Shown here piece by piece: positions 44,280 to 52,497 of a stretch of 64,000 nt of DNA. This DNA comes from Flavobacterium sp. 5 (GTDB lineage: Bacteria > Bacteroidota > Bacteroidia > Flavobacteriales > Flavobacteriaceae). The translations under genes were made by a program, and so were the position numbers. The stretch covers positions 2,604,001 to 2,668,000 of the forward strand of contig NZ_PHUE01000001.1 in assembly GCF_002813295.1 (NCBI RefSeq), given 5' to 3'. Every line of letters begins with the position of its first letter. The first letter of the stretch is position 1. The notes under the pieces were generated by a model. The model did no database searches. It was not told where the DNA came from and worked only from the letters and a program-made list of their open reading frames with translations.

Positions 44280-45362
44280 ATGTTTGAAGTTGACCATTTT
44301 ATTCCATTAGAATATAATAATTCGATAGACCAAGGCAGTTTTTCTTGGAGTGCGCCTAGTAATATTGCGTTGGTAAAATATTGGGGAAAAAAAGAAAATC
44401 AGATTCCTGCAAATCCATCCGTTAGTTTTACTTTAAACAATTGTAAAACGATTACAACTTTGGCTTTCGCCAAAAGGCAAAACGATGGAAATTTTTCTTT
44501 CGATTTACTTTTTGAAGGAAAATCTAAGGAAGATTTCAAACCTAAGATTCAAAAATTCTTAGAACGAGTAGAGCGATATTTACCTTTTTTAAAGGATTAT
44601 CATTTTACAATTGACACTCAAAATACATTTCCACACAGTTCAGGAATTGCTTCATCGGCATCAGGAATGGCAGCTTTGGCGATGAATTTTATGAGCTTGG
44701 AAAAGAAATTAAATCCAGCAATGACTGACGATTATTTTTATAGTAAAGCATCTTTTTTGGCTCGATTAGGCTCTGGAAGTGCTTGCAGAAGCGTAAAAGG
44801 CCAAGTAGTAGTTTGGGGAAGTCAAGCGAATATAAAAGGCAGTTCAGATTTATATGGAGTTGAATATCCATATACAATTCATTCAGTTTTTAAGAACTAT
44901 CAAGATACTATTTTATTAGTAGATAAAGGAGAAAAACAAGTTTCGAGTACAGTTGGTCATGATTTGATGCACAATCATCCTTTTGCTGAAACTAGATTTG
45001 CTCAAGCGCATACTAATTTAGATCAATTAATTACTATTTTTGAAAGTGGTAATCTCGAAGAATTTATCAAAATTGTAGAAAGTGAAGCCTTGACTTTACA
45101 TGCTATGATGATGACCTCTTTACCGTATTTTATTTTAATGAAACCCAATACTTTGCAGATAATTAATGCGATTTGGAAATTTAGAAATGAAACTAAAATC
45201 CCTATTTGTTTCACTTTGGATGCAGGTGCCAATGTGCATGTTTTATACCCAAATGAGTACAAAGAAAAAGTGTTGCAATTTATTACAGCAGAATTAGTTG
45301 GGTATTGCCAAAATGGTCAGTATCTTTGCGACGAAATTGGGAACGGTGCTTTGTTGAGTTGA
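44280..45362 (+). CDS. mvaD: Diphosphomevalonate decarboxylase
   Basis: 360 residues. WSAPSNIALVKYWGKKENQI then PANPSVSFTLN, FPHSSGIASSASGMAALAMN and GSGSACRSV are the GHMP-type substrate and ATP motifs of this enzyme. It makes isopentenyl diphosphate in the mevalonate pathway. TATCTTTG at 44256-44263 is a good -7 box just upstream. Mevalonate kinase lies 280 bp downstream, so these form a partial mevalonate cluster. Confidence 0.94.
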   Translation: MFEVDHFIPLEYNNSIDQGSFSWSAPSNIALVKYWGKKENQIPANPSVSFTLNNCKTITTLAFAKRQNDGNFSFDLLFEGKSKEDFKPKIQKFLERVERYLPFLKDYHFTIDTQNTFPHSSGIASSASGMAALAMNFMSLEKKLNPAMTDDYFYSKASFLARLGSGSACRSVKGQVVVWGSQANIKGSSDLYGVEYPYTIHSVFKNYQDTILLVDKGEKQVSSTVGHDLMHNHPFAETRFAQAHTNLDQLITIFESGNLEEFIKIVESEALTLHAMMMTSLPYFILMKPNTLQIINAIWKFRNETKIPICFTLDAGANVHVLYPNEYKEKVLQFITAELVGYCQNGQYLCDEIGNGALLS

Positions 45363-45402
45363 TTCTTTATTTTTGTATATTTAGATTTTAATTGTCACAA
45401 TC

Positions 45403-45597
45403 ATGGATTTGAATGCTGAAAAATTAGAGTTAATAAAAAAGTTAGTTGAAACTAAAGATGCCCTTCTTCTGAAAAAAATAAAAGCTATTTTTGATGAGGT
45501 TGAAAAAGAGGTTTGGGAAGAGTTAACCCCTGAACAACAAGAAGAAATAAACATAGCAATACAAAACGAAAATCGTGGCGATGTAGTCGATTTTTGA
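45403..45597 (+). CDS. Small acidic protein resembling antitoxins, no partner found
   Basis: 64 residues, rich in Glu and Lys, all helical in appearance: MDLNAEKLELIKKLVETKDA, then LLLKKIKAIFDEVEKEVWEE. It resembles the small proteins that accompany RelE-type toxins in Bacteroidota, but the next gene is mevalonate kinase and no toxin is present. It may be an orphan or a chance similarity. The frame has a good start and sits between two pathway genes on the same strand. Confidence 0.55.
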   Translation: MDLNAEKLELIKKLVETKDALLLKKIKAIFDEVEKEVWEELTPEQQEEINIAIQNENRGDVVDF

Positions 45598-45643
45598 CAA
45601 CATACAATTATCAACCCCAAGTGGATAATTTTTTGAAATATTT

Positions 45644-46582
45644 ATGAAAGGACCCTTATTTTACTCAAAAATATTACTCTTTGGAGAGTACGGAATTATT
45701 CGTGACTCAAAAGGGTTGTCTATACCTTATAATTTTTACAATGGGGCTTTAAAGAAAGATACTAATCCTTCGGCTGAAGCGATACAATCAAATGGACACT
45801 TGAAAAGATTTGTTGTTTATTTGGAAAATCTGCAACAAGAACAACCTGAATTGGTAACATTTGATTTAGAGACTTTAAATAACGACGTTCAGACAGGAAT
45901 GTATTTTGATTCGAGTATTCCTCAAGGATATGGAGTTGGTAGTAGTGGTGCTTTGGTAGCTGCTATTTATGATAAATATGCGCAACATAAAATTACTGTT
46001 TTAGAAAATCTAACCAGAGAAAAATTATTGACTCTGAAAACAATTTTTTCCCAAATGGAAAGCTTTTTTCATGGAAAGAGTTCTGGACTTGACCCATTGA
46101 ACAGTTATTTGAGTATTCCAATTTTAATCAATTCAAAAGATAACATTGAGGCTACAGGAATTCCAACTCAAAGTTTGGACGGAAAAAGAGCTGTATTTTT
46201 ATTAGATTCGGGAATTGTGGGGGAGACAGCTCCAATGGTCAATATTTTTATGGAAAATCTAAAAGATCAAGGTTTCCGTACGATGTTAAAAAATCAATTT
46301 GTAAAATATACTGATGCTTGTGTAGAGAATTTTCTAGGTGGAGATATAAAGTCATTATTTGAAAACACCAAACAATTGTCTAAGGTCGTTCTTAATAATT
46401 TTAAACCAATGATTCCAGAGCAATTTCATGGAATCTGGCAAGAAGGAATCGATTCAAATGATTATTATTTGAAATTGTGTGGTTCTGGTGGTGGTGGTTA
46501 TATCTTAGGTTTTACCGAAGATTTAGAAAAAGCAAAAGCATCATTGAAAGATTTTAAATTGGAAGTAGTTTATCAGTTTTAA
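45644..46582 (+). CDS. Mevalonate kinase-type GHMP kinase
   Basis: 312 residues. YSKILLFGEYGIIRDSKGLS is the N-terminal GHMP motif, IPQGYGVGSSGALVAAIYDK the ATP-binding loop, and KLCGSGGGGYILGF the third motif. ESFFHGKSSGLDPLNSYLSI carries the catalytic Asp. It phosphorylates mevalonate, most likely. It lies between mvaD and a UbiA-type prenyltransferase, all on the same strand. Confidence 0.9.
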   Translation: MKGPLFYSKILLFGEYGIIRDSKGLSIPYNFYNGALKKDTNPSAEAIQSNGHLKRFVVYLENLQQEQPELVTFDLETLNNDVQTGMYFDSSIPQGYGVGSSGALVAAIYDKYAQHKITVLENLTREKLLTLKTIFSQMESFFHGKSSGLDPLNSYLSIPILINSKDNIEATGIPTQSLDGKRAVFLLDSGIVGETAPMVNIFMENLKDQGFRTMLKNQFVKYTDACVENFLGGDIKSLFENTKQLSKVVLNNFKPMIPEQFHGIWQEGIDSNDYYLKLCGSGGGGYILGFTEDLEKAKASLKDFKLEVVYQF

Positions 46583-46633
46583 TATTTAGATAGGGAAATT
46601 ATTAAAAGCCGTTATAAATTCTAAACAAATTAC

Positions 46634-47590
46634 ATGTTAAGCAGAAAGCATAAACTATTTATATTAAAAATTATCAGTTTATTCTCTGTTGTTAGGGGTT
46701 ATAACATACCTGTTATTGCTTTAGCTCAATATTTATCGGCTATTTTTATATTGGCTCCAGAGCAAAGGGCTTTGTCTATATTGTTAGATTTTCGTCTTTT
46801 TATTATTGTTATGTGTTCTAGTTTGACTATTGCTTCTGGCTATATTATCAATAGCTTTTACGATAGCAAAAAGGACCTTATTAATCGTCCCAATAAATCA
46901 CAATTGGATCGTTTGGTGAGTCAAAAAACGAAACTGCAGGTCTATTTCAGTCTCAACCTTTTTGTTGCTCTGATCGCTTTTTTTGTTTCATTTAGAGCTG
47001 TTTTATTTTACTCGGCTTATATCTTTTTGATTTGGTTTTATTCTCATAAAATCAAAAAATATCCTTTAATTGGGAATTTAATGGCTGCATTTCTAGCAGT
47101 CCTTCCTTTTTTTGGAATCCTGTTGTATTATTATTTACAAATGCCCCTGTATGAAATCGAAAACAATAGTAGTAAACTTGCGGTTATCCTTTCACACGGT
47201 GCTTTTTTATTCCTGTTAATTTTAATCCGAGAAATGATAAAAGATTTGGAAAATCTAAAAGGAGATTTTGCTAATAATTACAAAACTATTCCAATTATTT
47301 ATGGAGAAGAAATAGCCAAAAAAATAATTACAACATTGACATTATTGACGGTTATCCCTGTTTACTTTTTGATCAATATTTATGATGTTGGCTACATGGA
47401 TATTTATTTTTATTTTGGATTTATAATTTTAATTTTTTTTCTGCTATATTTATGGAAGTGGCAAACTAAAGCTCAGTACGTAATGCTTCACAATGTACTT
47501 AAGTTTCTCATTGTTGCTGGAGTTTTTTGTATCGTTCTTATTAATCCTTCTGTATTATGGCATGGTAAAAAAGTGTTAATGACAATTTAG
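46634..47590 (+). CDS. UbiA family prenyltransferase
   Basis: 318 residues with eight or nine membrane helices. NSFYDSKKDLINRPNKSQLD is the first Asp-rich motif (NxxxDxxxD) that binds the prenyl diphosphate through magnesium, and REMIKDLENLKGDFANNYKT the second. It is related to geranylgeranylglycerol-phosphate geranylgeranyltransferase-like enzymes. Its neighbourhood of mevalonate genes fits use of an isoprenoid donor. The acceptor is unknown. Palindromic repeat copy C follows. Confidence 0.88.
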   Translation: MLSRKHKLFILKIISLFSVVRGYNIPVIALAQYLSAIFILAPEQRALSILLDFRLFIIVMCSSLTIASGYIINSFYDSKKDLINRPNKSQLDRLVSQKTKLQVYFSLNLFVALIAFFVSFRAVLFYSAYIFLIWFYSHKIKKYPLIGNLMAAFLAVLPFFGILLYYYLQMPLYEIENNSSKLAVILSHGAFLFLLILIREMIKDLENLKGDFANNYKTIPIIYGEEIAKKIITTLTLLTVIPVYFLINIYDVGYMDIYFYFGFIILIFFLLYLWKWQTKAQYVMLHNVLKFLIVAGVFCIVLINPSVLWHGKKVLMTI

Positions 47591-47605
47591 TGATGAATAT
47601 TTTTT

Positions 47606-47712
47606 GGAGCAGAAACATTAGGTGCTTTTAGGAAACATGGTTCCTGCTCTTCACTATATCTTTGCTTTTTTAAATAAAAAAACAAAGGATACCGTTTCGA
47701 TCAGGGCTAAAT
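47606..47712 (+). repeat. Intergenic palindromic repeat, copy C
   Basis: Begins GGAGCAGAAACATTAGG, then an inserted arm of about 27 nt as in copy B, then GGTTCCTGCTCTTCACTATA and TC. Hairpin CTTTG-C-TTTTTT with AAAAAA-CAAAG. Unpaired G, then GATACCGTTTCGATCAGGGC. TATC on the left matches GATA on the right where other copies have AATC and GATT. Confidence 0.78.
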
Positions 47713-47872
47713 ATAAACATTAGACATTTTATTATCTTCAGCTTAGAATCAGATTACGAACTAATTTTAAATGTTTTAAAGAGCATTAAATTAATGAGTT
47801 AACGTTTTCTAATTATCAAAAATCGTTTCTCAATTATATAAATAGTATCTTTGCACCAAATTATAGAATATT

Positions 47873-48781
47873 ATGAATAATAAGGACGGCAATAATAAAA
47901 GAAGTGGTGCTAGACCAACGAGTTCTAGACCAAGTTCAAATAAGCCAAAACCTGCGATGCAAAAAAGGGCTCAGGGGCCTAAAAAAGTAAAAGTAAACAC
48001 TAAAGTAGCCGAAGCAGAGGCTAATAAAGTTGAAAAAAAACCAAATCAAGCACCTAAAAGACCTAAAGTAAAAGATGAAATTCGTTTGAATAAATATATT
48101 TCAAACTCAGGTACTTGTTCTAGACGTGATGCTGATATTTATATTCAATCAGGAAATGTAAAAGTAAACGGAATACCAGTTACCGAAATGGGATACATGG
48201 TAAAACCAGGAGATGTTGTGAATTTTGATGGTGCAGTTTTAACTCCAGAGAAAAAGGTATACATCTTATTAAATAAGCCTAAAAATTTTACTACTGCACT
48301 TGATGAAGGTCAGGAGTATCGTAATGTTTTAGAATTAGTAAAAGGTTCTACTACTGCTAAAATTGGTGCTATTGGTAGAATGGATAAGAATACAACAGGT
48401 TTATTAGTTTTTACTAATGATACTGATATGATTCGTAAATTCACATTACCAAGTCAGAAATCTACTAAAATCTATCAAGTTTCTTTAGACAAAAATTTAA
48501 AATTTGAAGATTTAGAAAAAATTAATAAAGGGCTTGTATTAGATGGACACCGAGTTTCGGTAGACGAAGTAAGTTATATTGATGGAGAATCTAAAAGTGA
48601 AATTGGGATTCAATTAAAATCCTCTAATATAAAAGTAGTCCGTGCAATATTTGAACATTTCGAATATAATGTCCTTAGAGTTGATCGTGTGGCTTTTGCT
48701 GGTTTGACAAAGAAAAACCTGCCAAGAGGGAATTGGAGAATGCTTACAGAACAAGAAGTTATCAATTTGAAAAACGTATAA
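47873..48781 (+). CDS. RsuA/RluB family pseudouridine synthase
   Basis: 302 residues. The first 65 are Lys/Pro/Asn-rich and disordered, as in many Bacteroidota members. S4 RNA-binding domain from about 66 (IRLNKYISNSGTCSRRDADI). Catalytic motif IGRMDKNTTGLLVFTND with D171. C-terminal motif LPRGNWRMLTEQE. It modifies a uridine in 23S or 16S rRNA. TATCTTTG at 47846-47853 is a good -7 box. Confidence 0.92.
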   Translation: MNNKDGNNKRSGARPTSSRPSSNKPKPAMQKRAQGPKKVKVNTKVAEAEANKVEKKPNQAPKRPKVKDEIRLNKYISNSGTCSRRDADIYIQSGNVKVNGIPVTEMGYMVKPGDVVNFDGAVLTPEKKVYILLNKPKNFTTALDEGQEYRNVLELVKGSTTAKIGAIGRMDKNTTGLLVFTNDTDMIRKFTLPSQKSTKIYQVSLDKNLKFEDLEKINKGLVLDGHRVSVDEVSYIDGESKSEIGIQLKSSNIKVVRAIFEHFEYNVLRVDRVAFAGLTKKNLPRGNWRMLTEQEVINLKNV

Positions 48782-48803
48782 TTTTCTTTAAAATAATAAT
48801 TTT

Positions 48804-48840
48804 AAATCCCTTTCAAATCAAATTGTAAAGGGGTTTTTTA
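48804..48840 (+). terminator. Terminator after the pseudouridine synthase gene
   Basis: AAATCCCTTT (48804-48813) pairs with AAAGGGGTTT (48827-48836) including one G-U pair, followed by TTT. Confidence 0.75.
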
Positions 48841-48857
48841 ATTTAAAACAGTACTAA

Positions 48858-49220
48858 ATGACACCAGAAAAATTACAATCGATAGCTTTTAAATGGTTTG
48901 ATGCCTTTAATAGTCATAATTTAGAACAATTATTGTCTCTTTATGATGACGAAGCCGAACATTATAGCCCAAAATTAAAAATACGCATACCTGAAACTCA
49001 AGGTTTAGTAACAGGAAAAGAAGCGCTTAGAAGTTGGTGGCAAGATGCTTTTGATCGATTACCTAGTTTACATTACAGAGTCACTTCTCTAACGGCCAAT
49101 GCGGATAGGGTTTTTATGGAATACGTGCGAACAGTAGATGGGGATGAAGAGATGCTTGTTGCTGAGGTTCTTGTTGTAAAGGAAAATAAAATTGTAGCAT
49201 CCAGAGTCTATCACGGATAA
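48858..49220 (+). CDS. NTF2-like/SnoaL-like small protein
   Basis: 120 residues, no signal peptide. AFKWFDAFNSHNLEQLLSLY and DDEAEHYSP open a typical SnoaL/NTF2-like cone, with TGKEALRSWWQDAFDRLPSL in the middle. The family includes isomerases and hydrolases and many non-enzymatic binding proteins, so the substrate cannot be told. It stands 72 bp before the DUF885 gene. Confidence 0.8.
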   Translation: MTPEKLQSIAFKWFDAFNSHNLEQLLSLYDDEAEHYSPKLKIRIPETQGLVTGKEALRSWWQDAFDRLPSLHYRVTSLTANADRVFMEYVRTVDGDEEMLVAEVLVVKENKIVASRVYHG

Positions 49221-49292
49221 GATTTTAAGTAAAAATTAACAATTATATTTATATTAATAATTAGTTTTATAAAACCTTAAAATGCAACAAAT

Positions 49293-51056
49293 ATGAAGAG
49301 AATTACATTTTTTATAACAGCAGTTATTGCGTCGATTGTATTAGTTAATTGTAAATCAAATGAGAATAAACAAGATTTTTCATTATTTACGAAAAACTAT
49401 TTTGATGATAAAAATATACTGGATCCTTTAGGAGCGACCCAAAGCGGTCAAATTGGTTACAATGATCAGTTACAATTTGAAATGACTGATAGTTATAGAA
49501 AAAAACAACTTGAGTTCTTAAATAAATATGAAACTGGATTAACCGCATTTGATGAAAAACAACTATCTGAAGAAGAGAAAAATAGTTATGAAATCATAAA
49601 ATGGGAAGTTGAAGTTGGAAAAAAAATACTAGAACAACCTACCAATCTGATGCCAATTCATCAGTTTTGGGGAACTCATTTAACTATGGGGCAATATGCC
49701 GGTGGTACTAGCGGACAACCTTTTAAAACAGAAAAGGATTATGCTGACTTTTTAAAGAGAATGGATAAGTATAGTTTTTGGATCGATTCGGCTATAGTAT
49801 ATATGAAAAAAGGAATTGAAAAAGGAATCGTTTTACCTAAAGCATTAACAGAAAAAGTAATTCCTCAATTTGCTGAAATGCCAACTTCAAAAATCGAAGA
49901 TAATCTGTTTTATTCTTCTATAAAGTTGATGCCTGCAACATTTTCAGAAGAAGTAAAAAAAGACTTAACAGCTAAATACACTGCTGAAATAAATGACAAA
50001 CTGATTCCGAAATTTAAAAAAATGGCTGATTTTCTTAAAAATGAATATTTGCCTGCATCAAGATCTACTAGTGGAATTGGAAGTTTGCCTTCTGGAAAGG
50101 AAATGTATGCTGCATATGTAAAATACTGGACAACGACAGATATGACTCCTGAAGAGATTCACGAATTGGGATTAAAGGAGGTTGCTCGTTTGAATGTAGA
50201 AATGGAAAAAGTAAAAAATCAGGTTGGATTTAAAGGTACTCTCATTGAATTTTTTGACTATGTAAGGAATAAACCGGAACTAAAACCATTTAAAAAGCCA
50301 GAAGAAGTAATTGCTAATTTTGAAAGAATTTATAGCGTCATAAAACCAAATGTTGATAAGCTATTTTCATTACAACCTAAGACAAAATTTGAGATAAGAA
50401 GAACTGAAGCTTTTCGCGAAAAAACAGCTAGCGCTGAATATATGCAAGGATTAGCAGATGGGTCTCGTCCAGGTGTTTTTTATGTTCCCATTCCTAATGT
50501 AAAAGAGTACAATGTATATGGGGATGAAGATTTGTTTTTGCATGAAGCTATTCCTGGGCATCATTTTCAAATTTCATTACAACAAGAGAATTCAGCCTTA
50601 CCTGATTTTAGAAAGTTTAATTGGTTTGGTGCTTATGGTGAGGGTTGGGCATTATATACAGAGAGTTTGGGTAAAGAATTAGGCTTGTATCAAGATCCAT
50701 ATCAGTATTTTGGGATGTTAGGAAATGAAATGCATAGAGCCGTTCGTTTAGTAGTTGATACCGGATTGCATAGTAAAGGATGGACTAGAGAGCAAGCTAT
50801 TAAATATTCTATGCAGAATGAGGCTGAAAGTGAAGCAGGAATTACTGTCGAAATCGAACGTTATATGGCTATTCCTGGACAAGCTTTGTCATATAAAATT
50901 GGGCAACTTAAAATTCTTGAACTTCGTAAAAGAGCTCAAGATAAGTTGGGAGCCAAATTTGACATTAAAAAATTCCATGAAAAAGTATTAGAATCTGGTG
51001 TAATGCCATTGGCTTTATTAGAAAATAAAATTGATTCTTGGATTAAAGAAGAATAG
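49293..51056 (+). CDS. DUF885 family lipoprotein, putative metallopeptidase
   Basis: 587 residues. Lipoprotein signal MKRITFFITAVIASIVLVNC with lipobox VNC. LFLHEAIPGHHFQISLQQEN holds the zinc-type motif HEAIPGHH (417-424) typical of DUF885, distantly like M3/M32 peptidases, and a downstream YGEGWALYTE gives the third ligand region. It is attached to a periplasmic or outer-membrane leaflet. Probably cuts small peptides. Followed by a strong bidirectional terminator. Confidence 0.88.
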   Translation: MKRITFFITAVIASIVLVNCKSNENKQDFSLFTKNYFDDKNILDPLGATQSGQIGYNDQLQFEMTDSYRKKQLEFLNKYETGLTAFDEKQLSEEEKNSYEIIKWEVEVGKKILEQPTNLMPIHQFWGTHLTMGQYAGGTSGQPFKTEKDYADFLKRMDKYSFWIDSAIVYMKKGIEKGIVLPKALTEKVIPQFAEMPTSKIEDNLFYSSIKLMPATFSEEVKKDLTAKYTAEINDKLIPKFKKMADFLKNEYLPASRSTSGIGSLPSGKEMYAAYVKYWTTTDMTPEEIHELGLKEVARLNVEMEKVKNQVGFKGTLIEFFDYVRNKPELKPFKKPEEVIANFERIYSVIKPNVDKLFSLQPKTKFEIRRTEAFREKTASAEYMQGLADGSRPGVFYVPIPNVKEYNVYGDEDLFLHEAIPGHHFQISLQQENSALPDFRKFNWFGAYGEGWALYTESLGKELGLYQDPYQYFGMLGNEMHRAVRLVVDTGLHSKGWTREQAIKYSMQNEAESEAGITVEIERYMAIPGQALSYKIGQLKILELRKRAQDKLGAKFDIKKFHEKVLESGVMPLALLENKIDSWIKEE

Positions 51057-51128
51057 TCGGGAAAAGAAGTTTGACAATATAAATATGTTGTTGAGAATTC
51101 AATATTTGGAGTTTTAAATAAAAATAAA

Positions 51129-51168
51129 AAAGAGGGGAGTTTCACTAGTGAAACTCCCCTCTTTTTTA
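51129..51168. terminator. Bidirectional terminator between convergent genes
   Basis: GAGGGGAGTTTCACT (51133-51147) with AGTGAAACTCCCCTC (51148-51162), a perfect 30-bp palindrome flanked by A and T runs on both sides. Confidence 0.95.
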
Positions 51169-51179
51169 AAATAAATTGA

Positions 51180-51788
51180 TTATTGTATTTTGAAAATTTT
51201 GCTTAAGAAATGCAATTTTAAATCTGTTTTTATCAAAGTATTAGCGCTAAAGGCGTCTTCATATTCGAAATTTGGATAGCCAAGAATTACTCTAATGCCT
51301 TCAGGAACTGTATTTAAGATTGCTTTTTTTTCGGAGTTCAAATCATTTTGTATTTTTTTTGTTTTTTGCTTTTCATTTTTAAAATGTGATAGTATCAGCA
51401 TAACAGCAAAATTTAGAATAGCCCCTGCAGTTTCGCTTTTAACACCAACTTCATTGGAGATCATTTCGGATATACGTCCTTTTTTAACCGAAAAAATTAA
51501 ATTTAAAGGAGTAAAACCTTCATGTTCAAATGAGTAATTTATTGAAGATAATTTCCCATTGTCATATTCAATGGTTTTGTAAAATTCAGTGAAAGTTATA
51601 GATTCAATCACTTTATCATATAATGAACTATTGTCGATTATATTATCAAGACCAATAAGTACTGTACAGATACTCGTGTCAATTGATTTTCTTAGTAAAA
51701 TTTCATTTTCTTCAAATTTTTTACAAAATTTAAAAATTAATGGAGAAGTAATTACACTTCGTAGTTGATTAAGTAAAATGGGGGTCAT
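51180..51788 (-). CDS. DUF937-like protein
   Basis: 202 residues, no signal peptide. LLNQLRSVITSPLIFKFCKK then FEENEILLRKSIDTSICTVL resembles the start of DUF937 proteins (helical, bacterial YidB-like), and SNEVGVKSETAGAILNFAVM repeats that pattern. Function unknown. It stands alone, convergent with the DUF885 gene. Confidence 0.6.
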   Translation of the reverse strand: MTPILLNQLRSVITSPLIFKFCKKFEENEILLRKSIDTSICTVLIGLDNIIDNSSLYDKVIESITFTEFYKTIEYDNGKLSSINYSFEHEGFTPLNLIFSVKKGRISEMISNEVGVKSETAGAILNFAVMLILSHFKNEKQKTKKIQNDLNSEKKAILNTVPEGIRVILGYPNFEYEDAFSANTLIKTDLKLHFLSKIFKIQ

Positions 51789-52037
51789 ATTTTATCTTTT
51801 ATCAAGCAAATTTTCTATTTGCATTTATTTTAAATAATCGACTAAGTGTGTTCTTTTTCCGATTATCTGATAAATATATATAAAAAAATATAACAAATAA
51901 CAAAAAAAATATTTTTTTTGTTATTTGTTATATTTTAATTCAAAATTTTAATTATTTTATTTGTATAAGTGGTCTATTTATATCGTTTTTTGATTAGCTA
52001 ATTGGTGTTGATTAAAAAAGTAAAGACTACAATTTGA

Positions 52038-52460
52038 TTAGTATGGGAAATATTGGTCCATTATACTTGTAAGACCTTCGGGAGTTAGTATTTTACTCTG
52101 AAAACCTGTAATTGCAGAGAGTTTTGATGCTCTTTCTTTATCATCGGGATTAAGTGAGCTTGTTAACATTATAATTTTAGCATCTCCTTTTTGGTTGGAT
52201 TTCAATCCAGAAAAGGCTTCTGCAAATTCCCATCCATCCATAACTGGCATATTAATATCAAGAAATATTAGCATAGGCTGTGGATATACATCATCTGATT
52301 TTTCGTATTTACCAGAGTTTGTTAAATAATCTAATGCTTCCTGTCCATTCAATACAGTTTCAATATGATCTGTTATGTCTGCTTTTTTAATGAGCATTTT
52401 GGTGATAAAATTAGTAGCTTTATCATCATCGATTAGTAATACAGTGTTTAATTTTTTCAT
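52038..52460 (-). CDS. Single-domain response regulator
   Basis: 140 residues, receiver domain only. Acidic pocket D11-D12-D13 in LLIDDDKAT, phosphoacceptor D68 in LIFLDINMPVMDGWEF, and Ser/Thr at MLTSSLNPDD. No output domain, so it acts by protein contact, as in Rcp1/CheY-type regulators. It lies 37 bp downstream of the histidine kinase gene, which is its likely partner. Confidence 0.93.
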   Translation of the reverse strand: MKKLNTVLLIDDDKATNFITKMLIKKADITDHIETVLNGQEALDYLTNSGKYEKSDDVYPQPMLIFLDINMPVMDGWEFAEAFSGLKSNQKGDAKIIMLTSSLNPDDKERASKLSAITGFQSKILTPEGLTSIMDQYFPY

Positions 52461-52497
52461 TTTTATTATTTATTGATTTTCTCATAACTATTATAAG

